Below are positions 32,149-39,667 of a stretch of DNA of 57,561 bases, piece after piece. The first letter of the stretch is position 1. Each line of letters starts with the position of its first letter. Origin of the DNA: Microcaldota archaeon (GTDB taxonomy: Archaea; Micrarchaeota; Micrarchaeia; Anstonellales; Bilamarchaeaceae). The stretch covers positions 1 to 57,561 of the forward strand of contig JAHJDH010000023.1 of assembly GCA_018812625.1 (NCBI GenBank). The letters are read 5' to 3'. The notes below the pieces were generated by a model that searched no databases, had not been told where the DNA came from, and worked only from the letters and a program-made list of their open reading frames with translations. Both the position numbers and the translations under genes were made by a program.

Positions 32149-32866
32149 ATAGTACCCCTGCCATTAGCGCTATAGCACCAAGATATATCCCCAATATTAA
32201 TGCAAAATAAAGCACAAAGCCCACTACCATGCTTCCTACAATAACGCCTATTGATCTGTTTCTGCTGAGTTTATGCACATGTTTGATTCCCTTGTATTGC
32301 AAATAAACCACATAGAACAATACTGCATATATCAAAGGAGATATGAAAAATCCTATGATTATTGCATATGATAATAGTACTCCTGCAGAGAGGATCATGG
32401 AGGCACCAGTTGAATTTACCAGTATTGACATTGTTTGCCTGAAAGATCCCTTTCCACCTAAAGCTCTGGCAACTATATAGTAGAGCGAGCTGTTCCACAA
32501 TAATCCAATTACTGGAGATAGCAGGAATAGGACCATGATAACTACTGCGGCTATTATTGCAATTGGATTTAGGAACACGGCCAGGAATATCGTTCCAAAT
32601 ATTGCTCCATATATTGCCCACATATACCATAGGCCAATAATTGAAAGCGCTGTCCAAAGAATGTAAATGATATACATGTCCTTGATGTTGTCTACTATAC
32701 TCTTTTCTTCATCAAGAACTTTTTCAACTTTACCATCTGCAAAATCTATCCATTTTGGAATGCTTGGATAATCAACCTTTCTTGCAAGATCAAAATGAAA
32801 CTTTTTGAATTTGACAAAAAGCTCGGAGAGGCTCTTGAATCCTTCACTTTCCTTTACATCTGTCAT
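32141..32866 (-). CDS. Yip1-like membrane protein 2
   Basis: A 241-residue paralogue of the next gene: soluble N-terminus of about 65 residues, five hydrophobic segments, and a matching central helix LLWNSSLYYIVARALGGKG. The C-terminal helices follow KGIKHVHKLSRNRSIGV, parallel to FKEVHKLTAIRTIAV in its paralogue. Its ATG overlaps the stop of the fumarase/aspartase gene. The pair probably act together in the membrane. Confidence 0.75.
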   Translation of the reverse strand: MTDVKESEGFKSLSELFVKFKKFHFDLARKVDYPSIPKWIDFADGKVEKVLDEEKSIVDNIKDMYIIYILWTALSIIGLWYMWAIYGAIFGTIFLAVFLNPIAIIAAVVIMVLFLLSPVIGLLWNSSLYYIVARALGGKGSFRQTMSILVNSTGASMILSAGVLLSYAIIIGFFISPLIYAVLFYVVYLQYKGIKHVHKLSRNRSIGVIVGSMVVGFVLYFALILGIYLGAIALMAGVLYV

Positions 32867-34260
32867 TTTATTCGCTCTTTGATTTTTGGATCAATCTCAG
32901 ATGGGCCATTTGCAGTAGCGATAATCTGCTCAAGATCCTCATTGCTCATTATTCCTTTTTGCACAACAAGTTCTTTAAGTGTTACCCCCATACGGTACGC
33001 TTCGCTCACAAGCTTTGAAACCCTAGAATAGCCTAAATATGGGTTGAGCGCAGTTGCATAGCCAAATGTTCTGTCAAAATTTTCTTTGGTTTTCTTCTCG
33101 TCAATTTTAGTTCCCTCAATGCATTCTGCGAACATTTTGTTGCAATTAGTAAGAAGTTCCTCGCTTTGGATAATATTGTGTGCAATTAATGGCGCGCAGA
33201 AATTGAGTTCAAGCTGTCCTGATTGCGCTCCAAGCATTACTGCCAGGTCATTTGCAACTACCTGGAAGCTGACCATGTTTACTGCTTCTGGAACAGACGG
33301 ATTAAGTTTTCCTGGCATAATTGATGAGCCTGGCTCAACCTCTGGCAATATAACTTCTGCAATTGCTGCCTTTGGTCCTGAAGAAAGAAGGCGAAGATCA
33401 TTTGCAATTCTTGAAATCGTTGAAGCATATCTTCTCATTGATGCAGAAAATTCCAGAAGATCATTCATATTTTGGGTCAATTCAATTGCATCTTTTGCCA
33501 TCACAACCTTTACATCATTGTTCAAAAATTCAATTATCTTTTCTCTGAATTTTGGGTGTGCTGTTATTCCTGAACCTACTGCAGTTCCTCCAATTCCAAG
33601 CTCTTGCAGTCCTTTTGCTGAAGATTCAAGTGATCTGATATCTTTTTCAAGAGCACTTGCCCATGCTGCAAAAGTCTGGCCATAAGTAATTGGAACAGCA
33701 TCCTGGAGGTGGGTTCTTCCAATTTTTATTGTTTTAGAATATTTCGCTGCTTTTTTCTCAAACGATTTTTGCAATGCCTTTGCTTCTTCAATCAAAGGTT
33801 TTGACAGTTTTATTGCAGCAATTCTTACTGCTGAAGGAACTACATTGTTGGAGCTTTGAGACATATTCACATGATTGTTTGGATGAATTATCCTGTACTT
33901 TCCAAGTTCTCCGCCAAGAATTTCTTCTGCTCTGTTTGCTAGAACCTCATTTACATTCATATGAAGCGGTGTTCCTGCCCCTGCTTGAAATGCATCAAGG
34001 ATAAATTCTTTATCAAATTTCCCTGCAAGTGCTTCTTCTGCTGCCTGCACTATTGCATCTCCTTCTTTTTTTGGCAATCGTTGAAGTTCCATATTGGCAA
34101 GTGCTGCACATTTTTTGATCAAGATAACCGCCCTGATCAATTCCATGTGGACTTTGCTGCTGCTTAATTTGAAATTTTTATCTGCCCTAACGGTGAAGAT
34201 CCCATAATATGCATTATCTGGAACGTCTATCTTTCCTATGAAATCCTCTTCGCTTCTCAT
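32863..34260 (-). CDS. Class II fumarase/aspartase superfamily lyase
   Basis: Adds or removes water or ammonia across fumarate. The 465 residues contain the signature GSSIMPGKLNP, the IGRTHLQDAVP region, and SSGPKAAIAEV. It looks like both FumC and AspA: EEDFIGKIDVPDNAYYG resembles aspartase, while ANRAEEILGG and GGTAVGSG resemble fumarase. Usual residues differ at AGAGTPLHMNVNEV (His for Asn) and HPNNHVN...SSNNVVP (Asn for Asp twice). It is embedded in an operon between surface proteins and Yip1-like genes, with four-base overlaps on both sides. Confidence 0.9.
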   Translation of the reverse strand: MRSEEDFIGKIDVPDNAYYGIFTVRADKNFKLSSSKVHMELIRAVILIKKCAALANMELQRLPKKEGDAIVQAAEEALAGKFDKEFILDAFQAGAGTPLHMNVNEVLANRAEEILGGELGKYRIIHPNNHVNMSQSSNNVVPSAVRIAAIKLSKPLIEEAKALQKSFEKKAAKYSKTIKIGRTHLQDAVPITYGQTFAAWASALEKDIRSLESSAKGLQELGIGGTAVGSGITAHPKFREKIIEFLNNDVKVVMAKDAIELTQNMNDLLEFSASMRRYASTISRIANDLRLLSSGPKAAIAEVILPEVEPGSSIMPGKLNPSVPEAVNMVSFQVVANDLAVMLGAQSGQLELNFCAPLIAHNIIQSEELLTNCNKMFAECIEGTKIDEKKTKENFDRTFGYATALNPYLGYSRVSKLVSEAYRMGVTLKELVVQKGIMSNEDLEQIIATANGPSEIDPKIKERIK

Positions 34261-34853
34261 GCTTTCAACCTAATTGCAAAAAGTCCAACTAAGCCCAAAA
34301 GAATTGTAGTTGATGCACAACACGGAAGTGGTTTTTTCTCATTAGTTGTTTCTTCTTCTGGCTCTTCATCATCTGTTTCGTATAGTTCTGGTTTCGGGTT
34401 TGTTGGTGGCGGCGTTACTTTTGGAGCATCTACTACTGGAGGAGTTGTTGTCTCTTCTTCTGGTTCAACTGGAGGTGGATCTGCTTCTGTTTCATTTTCT
34501 TCAGGCTCGGGTTCTGGTGCAGCAACACAACTGCCGCAGCTACCAAGTTCAATAGTTTTTATTTTTGTTTCATATCCACCGTAGCTTACAGTAACATTCC
34601 AGGTATCTCCGCAACCTTCGAATTCAAATACTCCATCGCTATCTACTGTCCCACTTGTTTTTTGCTTCCACGGGTCAATATCTTCAACTTTTACATATGC
34701 GTTTTCTACTGGTTTATTACTGCCGCTAGTGACTGTAACGCGTGTTATCTCCGTTTTTTCATCACATGTATTCTCTGTTTTCACATCAAATGTCATGAGC
34801 GTGGCTGCGTAGCTCATCCCAAAAATCAATAATAATGCAAGTAATATCTTCAT
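34257..34853 (-). CDS. Surface protein: Ig-like domain, Pro/Glu stalk, C-terminal anchor
   Basis: 198 residues: signal peptide (MKILLALLLIFGMSYA), one Ig-like or carboxypeptidase-regulatory-like beta domain (TVDSDGVFEFEGCGDTWNVTV), a linker of Pro, Glu and Thr (about 115-175), and a C-terminal hydrophobic segment ending in RLKA. This suggests an externally exposed protein anchored in the membrane by its tail. Two relatives with the same layout lie upstream in the operon. It overlaps both neighbours by four bases. Confidence 0.8.
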   Translation of the reverse strand: MKILLALLLIFGMSYAATLMTFDVKTENTCDEKTEITRVTVTSGSNKPVENAYVKVEDIDPWKQKTSGTVDSDGVFEFEGCGDTWNVTVSYGGYETKIKTIELGSCGSCVAAPEPEPEENETEADPPPVEPEEETTTPPVVDAPKVTPPPTNPKPELYETDDEEPEEETTNEKKPLPCCASTTILLGLVGLFAIRLKA

Positions 34854-35467
34854 CTTATCACTCTAATCGCAAGCATTGACAGCAAAAGAATTCCTATTGG
34901 ACATGCTGCAGTGCTTTCTTCTGTTTCATCAGGAACTTCTACCGGTTCAACAATAACTTCTGGTTTGCTTTCATTTACTGTCGGACTGGTCTCTTCATCG
35001 GGAACAGTTTCTTCCGGAGGAGTTACCTCTTCTTCAGGTTCCTCATCAACTACAGGTTCTGGCTCTACTTCAGGTGGAGGATCTTCAAAGCATTTTTCAT
35101 ATGCAAATTCAATCTCTCTGCTCTGATATGCCTGATGATCAACTCTTAATATGAAAAGTCCTGTTAGAAAGTTTATTGTTCCAGGAACAGTCATAGTTAC
35201 CGATCCGTCGCTGCCTGTTTTTCCTGGATTTGGAAGTGGTTGGTATCCATAATCAGTATAAAACATAACAGTGGATGCTCCATCAATAGGTTCATCCTCA
35301 GAAGTTGCTGTTACCGTCAGGTCTTTGGTCTCACAATCAATGCTAAGTTCAACATCCATTGTTGGAAGGCTTTTGCTTCCTGTATCCTGAACTCCTATAA
35401 AATCCGGATTTACTGTAAATGCCATATTTATGCTGGCAAGAATCAGTGCAATGACAAACAATTTCAT
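34850..35467 (-). CDS. Surface protein paralogue, same layout
   Basis: About 205 residues from ATG 35467 (MKLFVIALILASINMAFT; an earlier ATG at 35476 is possible). The domain order is signal peptide, Ig-like domain with TGSDGSVTMTVPG, an acidic Pro/Glu/Thr linker, then a short hydrophobic C-terminus CPIGILLLSMLAIRVIR. The pattern is parallel to its two relatives at 34257 and 36175. Likely surface-exposed; the function is unknown. Confidence 0.8.
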   Translation of the reverse strand: MKLFVIALILASINMAFTVNPDFIGVQDTGSKSLPTMDVELSIDCETKDLTVTATSEDEPIDGASTVMFYTDYGYQPLPNPGKTGSDGSVTMTVPGTINFLTGLFILRVDHQAYQSREIEFAYEKCFEDPPPEVEPEPVVDEEPEEEVTPPEETVPDEETSPTVNESKPEVIVEPVEVPDETEESTAACPIGILLLSMLAIRVIR

Positions 35468-35501
35468 ATCAATCATTTGACATTATTTGTTTTTAATGTT
35501 A

Positions 35502-36167
35502 TTACTGCAGGCATCTGGCTTGTTTGCACTCGATTTCGCATTCTACTTCATTTATTGTAAGCTCATCATTATCGCAGTAATACTCTTTCAAAAGTGTGTG
35601 GTCAATGCATTTGTCTAAATATATCCCTTTTATCAGACCTTGGATTGTTACTGTTCCTGCCTCATAAATATCGTTTCCGCCATCTGTATCTGTGCATTCT
35701 ATTTTTCCACGAATGCATTCTCCATCCACGCATTTGAAATCGTCTGGACATGCATGCAAAGAACTTTTTGCCTCTCTTGCTTCACAATAATATTCCTTGA
35801 CAAGTGTGCCAGAGCAGTTATCTACAAATGTTGCTCCAAAAGCAGTAACTGTGCCCTTTTCATGAATCTCAACTCCACCATCACTATCAACGCAGCTTTG
35901 ATCCTCAATTTCAGCTCCTTCTACCTGGCATCTGCCTTTGTACTGGATTTTTACGTTAGCACATTCTGCACTGCAATTATTCTGGTAGGTTACTTCGTCT
36001 TCTCCACAAACTGGATCAAATTCAAGAGTGCAGACGCATTCTGGCTCAGCAGTTTCATTTTCAGTGATATTTTCTGTTATGTTTTCAGTTGTATTTTCAG
36101 TTATTTCACTGCTTTCGCCTACACATCCAAGTAGCAATATAGATAATAAGAGTATGAGATATTTCAT
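35502..36167 (-). CDS. Secreted lipoprotein: Kazal-like domain plus two CxDSDGG repeats
   Basis: 222 residues with signal peptide and lipobox LLLGC, a Thr/Glu-rich stretch (ITENTTENITENITEN), a Kazal-like domain (CVCTLEFDPVCGEDEVTYQNNC), and two repeats with CVDSDGG/EYYC and CTDTDGG/EYYC. The same modules appear in the larger protein at 25020-26660. It is probably anchored on the cell surface by lipid and may act as a protease inhibitor or in cell-cell contact. It lies in the RFC-surface protein operon. Confidence 0.83.
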   Translation of the reverse strand: MKYLILLLSILLLGCVGESSEITENTTENITENITENETAEPECVCTLEFDPVCGEDEVTYQNNCSAECANVKIQYKGRCQVEGAEIEDQSCVDSDGGVEIHEKGTVTAFGATFVDNCSGTLVKEYYCEAREAKSSLHACPDDFKCVDGECIRGKIECTDTDGGNDIYEAGTVTIQGLIKGIYLDKCIDHTLLKEYYCDNDELTINEVECEIECKQARCLQ

Positions 36168-36174
36168 GAATCAT

Positions 36175-36783
36175 TCATCCTCTGAAGAATTTATAAACTA
36201 TAAGCAAGGCCAGTATCCCTGGGCACAATTCCACTGGAGACGTTTCTTCATCTTCTTCTGATTTTGTTGTGTTATCTATTTCTTCAGTTTCGTTTTTCGG
36301 TTCTATAGCATCAGGTACAACTGTTTCTTCAACTTCCGGCTCTTCCGGAACAACCGGCTCTAGCTTCTCTTGATCTGGTTTGTTTGGAGGCACTTCATCA
36401 TTGTAACATCTTCCAATATCAAAATGAATTTCCTTGTTTCTAAATCCGTTTTTTTGAATAACAAGGATAAAGAATCCTCTCATCAGTTTTACATTTCCTG
36501 GAAGCTTGTGCAAAATATATCCTGCTTTGTCTGTTTCACCAGACGAAATAAGTGGCTGTGCAAAATCTATGTATTTTAGATAAGTGTTGGCATCTTCAAC
36601 TTGTTTATACTCTTCATCAAGTACATAAAGGTTGATGGATGCAGAAGTACAATCCACGCTAATAGAATATGTAAATTCTTCAAGTGAAGGGGTTCCAAGA
36701 TCCCGCTGCTCATAAATGGTTGGTGCAACTACTGCAGCACTTGCAATATTAATTAGAAAAACAAGAAAAAATATTTTTAGCAT
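36175..36783 (-). CDS. Surface protein paralogue, third copy
   Basis: 202 residues with signal peptide (MLKIFFLVFLINIASA), a beta domain with a KAGYILHKLPGNVKLMRGFF strand pattern, a Glu/Pro/Thr linker, and a hydrophobic C-terminus LCPGILALLIVYKFFRG. It is the third protein with this layout. The gene begins immediately after the RFC stop codon (adjacent bases), so it is co-transcribed with replication factor C. Confidence 0.8.
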   Translation of the reverse strand: MLKIFFLVFLINIASAAVVAPTIYEQRDLGTPSLEEFTYSISVDCTSASINLYVLDEEYKQVEDANTYLKYIDFAQPLISSGETDKAGYILHKLPGNVKLMRGFFILVIQKNGFRNKEIHFDIGRCYNDEVPPNKPDQEKLEPVVPEEPEVEETVVPDAIEPKNETEEIDNTTKSEEDEETSPVELCPGILALLIVYKFFRG

Positions 36784-37746
36784 CTATTCCACGCTTACAA
36801 ACTGCGCTAAAAGAGCCTCGAGCTGAATTCGTTCGTTTGCACCCTGTACTAACCTGAAGTTATATTCGCCTATGATCTCAATGAGCTTCATGCGTTTTTT
36901 CTCTTCAATTTCCAGCTTTGGTACTTCGCGGTATATCTGAGTCAGTATGTCTTCTCCACTAAGTCCATATGAAATAATCAGTGTATCCAGGTTTGTCCTG
37001 GCATCATTGAAGTTTCCTTTGAGAGCACATTCGATCATTGTTCTAACTTCCTTAGGCATTGCTCTTGAGCTGATCTTGTGAACAAGCTTTTCATTAATGT
37101 TCTTGGAATGCATGGCACACCCCTGCAGAATATTCAATGCTTTTCTCATATCTCCTTCAGAAACATAGTAAATTGCAGAATATGCACTTTCATCCAATTT
37201 CAGTCCTTCCAGTTTGACAACCTTTTCAAGTGCTGATTTTGTTTCTTCTTCTTGAAGTGGCATGAATCTGAATACTGCACACCTGCTTTGAATAGGCTCA
37301 ATAATTTTTGAAGAATAATTTGCTGAAATAATAAACCTGGTCACTCTTGAGTTTGATTCCATTGTTCTTCTAAGTGCCTGCTGCGCATCGGAAGTCAGGG
37401 CATCTCCTTCATCTAAGAAAATCAGCTTAAATGGAGCTTCTCCAAGAGAAACAGATCTTGCAAAATCTTTGATTCGGCCTCGTACAACATCAATTCCGCG
37501 CTCATCGCTTGCATTGAGCTCTAAGAAATTTCCTGCAATTGAATCTCCAAAAAGTTCCTTTGCAAGAGCCAGTGAACATGTTGTTTTTCCAACTCCAGGT
37601 GGCCCTGCAAAAAGCATATTCGGCATGTTTTTTGCGTTTACAAATGCTTTGAGACTAGTTACTGTTTCGATCTGCCCGGCAACTTCATCAAGATTCTTGG
37701 GTCTGTATTTCTCTGTCCATGGCAATATATCTGTCTTTTCCATCAT
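36784..37746 (-). CDS. rfcS: Replication factor C small subunit (clamp loader)
   Basis: Loads the PCNA sliding clamp onto DNA. Motifs: PWTEKYRPKNLDEV at the start, Walker A AGPPGVGKTT, Walker B IFLDEGDALTSDAQQALRRTME, sensor SANYSSKIIEPIQSRC with the arginine finger (SRC). In Walker B the usual DEAD reads DEGD. The 320-residue length is typical. A TATA-like run on the minus strand at about 37765-37775 is 26 bases upstream. It heads a long operon with surface proteins, unusual for a replication gene. Confidence 0.96.
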   Translation of the reverse strand: MMEKTDILPWTEKYRPKNLDEVAGQIETVTSLKAFVNAKNMPNMLFAGPPGVGKTTCSLALAKELFGDSIAGNFLELNASDERGIDVVRGRIKDFARSVSLGEAPFKLIFLDEGDALTSDAQQALRRTMESNSRVTRFIISANYSSKIIEPIQSRCAVFRFMPLQEEETKSALEKVVKLEGLKLDESAYSAIYYVSEGDMRKALNILQGCAMHSKNINEKLVHKISSRAMPKEVRTMIECALKGNFNDARTNLDTLIISYGLSGEDILTQIYREVPKLEIEEKKRMKLIEIIGEYNFRLVQGANERIQLEALLAQFVSVE

Positions 37747-37804
37747 TATTAGTTCTTGACCAATATTAATAAATTTTATCCGAGAGAAAGTGATCTGTGA
37801 TAAT

Positions 37805-38491
37805 ATGGATCGAGTGCAAACAGGAATAGCAGGAATGGACGATATGCTAAATGGCGGTATCCCAGCAGGACGGCACGTGGCGCTTTATGGTGGACCTGGT
37901 GCAGGTAAAACATCATTTTGTTTTGAATATCTATACCGCGGGGCAAAGCTCGGAGAGCCTGGACTTTATATTACATTAGAAGAAACAACTGAAGATATTA
38001 TTGAGAATATGAAAAGTACCTTTCCTATGCTTAGTGATACTACTGATCTTATTGCAAATAAGAGCCTTGAGATTGTAAAACCAGATAAGCTTGATCTTGA
38101 GGATGTTGCAAATATTCTAGAAGACAGGATAACTTCAAACGGCATTAAAAGAGCAGTAATTGATTCTGCCACAATGATCAGAATGTCATTTGCAACTGAA
38201 ATCGAATATAGGCAAACTCTTTTCGAATTCCTTTCTCTTCTTCGAAATTTGGATGTAACTTCCATTACTACTGTCGAAGCATCTACTTCAAAGCGTGATG
38301 AAATGAAGTATGATATCGAACACTTTGTTATGGATGGTATCATCAACCTCTATAATCTTGATCGCGAGGATAGGAGAGTTCGAGCACTTGAAATCTTCAA
38401 AATGAGAGGTACTGATCACTCTAGAGATCTGGTTCCATTCAAGGTAACTCCCCAGGGAATCAAGGTTTACACTGGAGAAAAAGTATTCTGA
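37805..38491 (+). CDS. KaiC-like RecA-fold ATPase 2
   Basis: A single KaiC-domain ATPase of about 228 residues from ATG 37805, which follows GTGATCT as ribosome site; an upstream in-frame start lies at 37790. Walker A GGPGAGKTSF, LYITLEETTEDI, and Walker B KRAVIDSATM are present, and FKMRGTDHSRDLVPF is the family's C-terminal signature. No basic tail, unlike the other KaiC-like gene. It is divergent from rfcS. The role is unknown. Confidence 0.9.
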   Translation: MDRVQTGIAGMDDMLNGGIPAGRHVALYGGPGAGKTSFCFEYLYRGAKLGEPGLYITLEETTEDIIENMKSTFPMLSDTTDLIANKSLEIVKPDKLDLEDVANILEDRITSNGIKRAVIDSATMIRMSFATEIEYRQTLFEFLSLLRNLDVTSITTVEASTSKRDEMKYDIEHFVMDGIINLYNLDREDRRVRALEIFKMRGTDHSRDLVPFKVTPQGIKVYTGEKVF

Positions 38492-38503
38492 TTTTTTTTC
38501 TTT

Positions 38504-39553
38504 TTATTTTTGTTCGCCAGTAGCCGCACTATTTCTTTCACAAATCCCTATAGAATCTGTTATTGTTTGTCTTTCTGTAGGATCTATTCGCTCTCCAGTT
38601 GCAAGTGCTGCTCTAAAGTGCCTGGCACAATCAGTCCATCTTTGCTGTTCATATGCTTCATAAGCCTGTCTAATCTCTTCATTATATGTGCCTCTGGCCT
38701 CTGCTTGGCCATATCTTGATGGATCAATTTCTGCTGCTCGTCTGGAATGAGTTGCTCCTCCAGTTGTGTCGCCTGATCTCTCAAGCAAAACTGAAAGATT
38801 GTGATGAACAAAAGCATCATTATCGTAAATTTGAAGTGCTCTTCTATATGCATCAATTGCTGGTTGCATTCTCCCAGCTTCTCTATGATAGTCTCCCTGC
38901 TCAACATGATAAGTGTATCTTGCCTGAGCATAAGTCAATCTATGAACTACTGTATATGTTCCATCAGCTGTTGCTCCAAAAGTGCTGCTTTGAAGATCAA
39001 CAAGTATTTCTCTTCCTCCGATACTGACGTATGGGACCATGTGAAAAACGCCTTCTGGCGCACTGCTAAAATGTACAATCAATGCTCCACCTGCAATTCC
39101 GATTTGCTCCAGCATTGGAATAAGTGCATTTGCAAGATCAGTACAATCTCCTCCACTGGCAAATGTCTCTTGTGCAGTTCTTGGCGGTTGTCCGCTCATG
39201 TCTATTGCGGGAAGGCCTCCTGCTGCTCCTGAATTAATCATTGCATGAAGTTCCTGAACCTGCTGTTCTGGAGTTCCGCTAAGCGATTCAACAAGATCTC
39301 TCATGGCAGTATTCATTTCGAAATGATCATTGCCCCGAGGAACTGTTGCCTGTTCTTTAGTTGGTGCTCGTGTGACCTCGGTTTCTCCAAGTTCAATTAC
39401 TCCGGAAGGTGTTTGTTGATCTACAGCTGCATGATTAGGAGTGCGAATTGTTTCTCTCATGGGAGAGCAAGCAAGAAGTGCTGTAGCAGCGACTGTTAAA
39501 CCTGCAACTGCTGCTCCTTGTTTTAGCTTACGCATTATTGGTCTTGTTTTCAT
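38504..39553 (-). CDS. Lipoprotein with transglutaminase-like domain and TPR repeats
   Basis: 349 residues: signal peptide with lipobox LLAC, then a transglutaminase/protease-like domain with the triad pattern Cys (GGDCTDLANAL), His (VFHMVPYV) and Asp (ILVDLQ), followed by three or so TPR units (about 215-335: GRMQPAIDAYRRALQI, DAFVHHNLSVLLER). Arg greatly outnumbers Lys, unlike most neighbours. It is likely an extracytoplasmic peptidase or cross-linking enzyme. It converges with the KaiC-like gene. Confidence 0.78.
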   Translation of the reverse strand: MKTRPIMRKLKQGAAVAGLTVAATALLACSPMRETIRTPNHAAVDQQTPSGVIELGETEVTRAPTKEQATVPRGNDHFEMNTAMRDLVESLSGTPEQQVQELHAMINSGAAGGLPAIDMSGQPPRTAQETFASGGDCTDLANALIPMLEQIGIAGGALIVHFSSAPEGVFHMVPYVSIGGREILVDLQSSTFGATADGTYTVVHRLTYAQARYTYHVEQGDYHREAGRMQPAIDAYRRALQIYDNDAFVHHNLSVLLERSGDTTGGATHSRRAAEIDPSRYGQAEARGTYNEEIRQAYEAYEQQRWTDCARHFRAALATGERIDPTERQTITDSIGICERNSAATGEQK

Positions 39554-39667
39554 ATTGTAATAAGTGATACAAAGTGTTTTAAATAATATATCCGAAAGAA
39601 ATGTTCTCTTAAAAAGAGTTTGCTAGGTTAATTTCTAGTAAAATTCTTCTAATTTAGAGGTTTCTAT

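Noticed and set aside
34257-36783. Surface genes as a prophage or mobile island
   Set aside because: No integrase, transposase or att repeats; the genes overlap with housekeeping neighbours in one operon.
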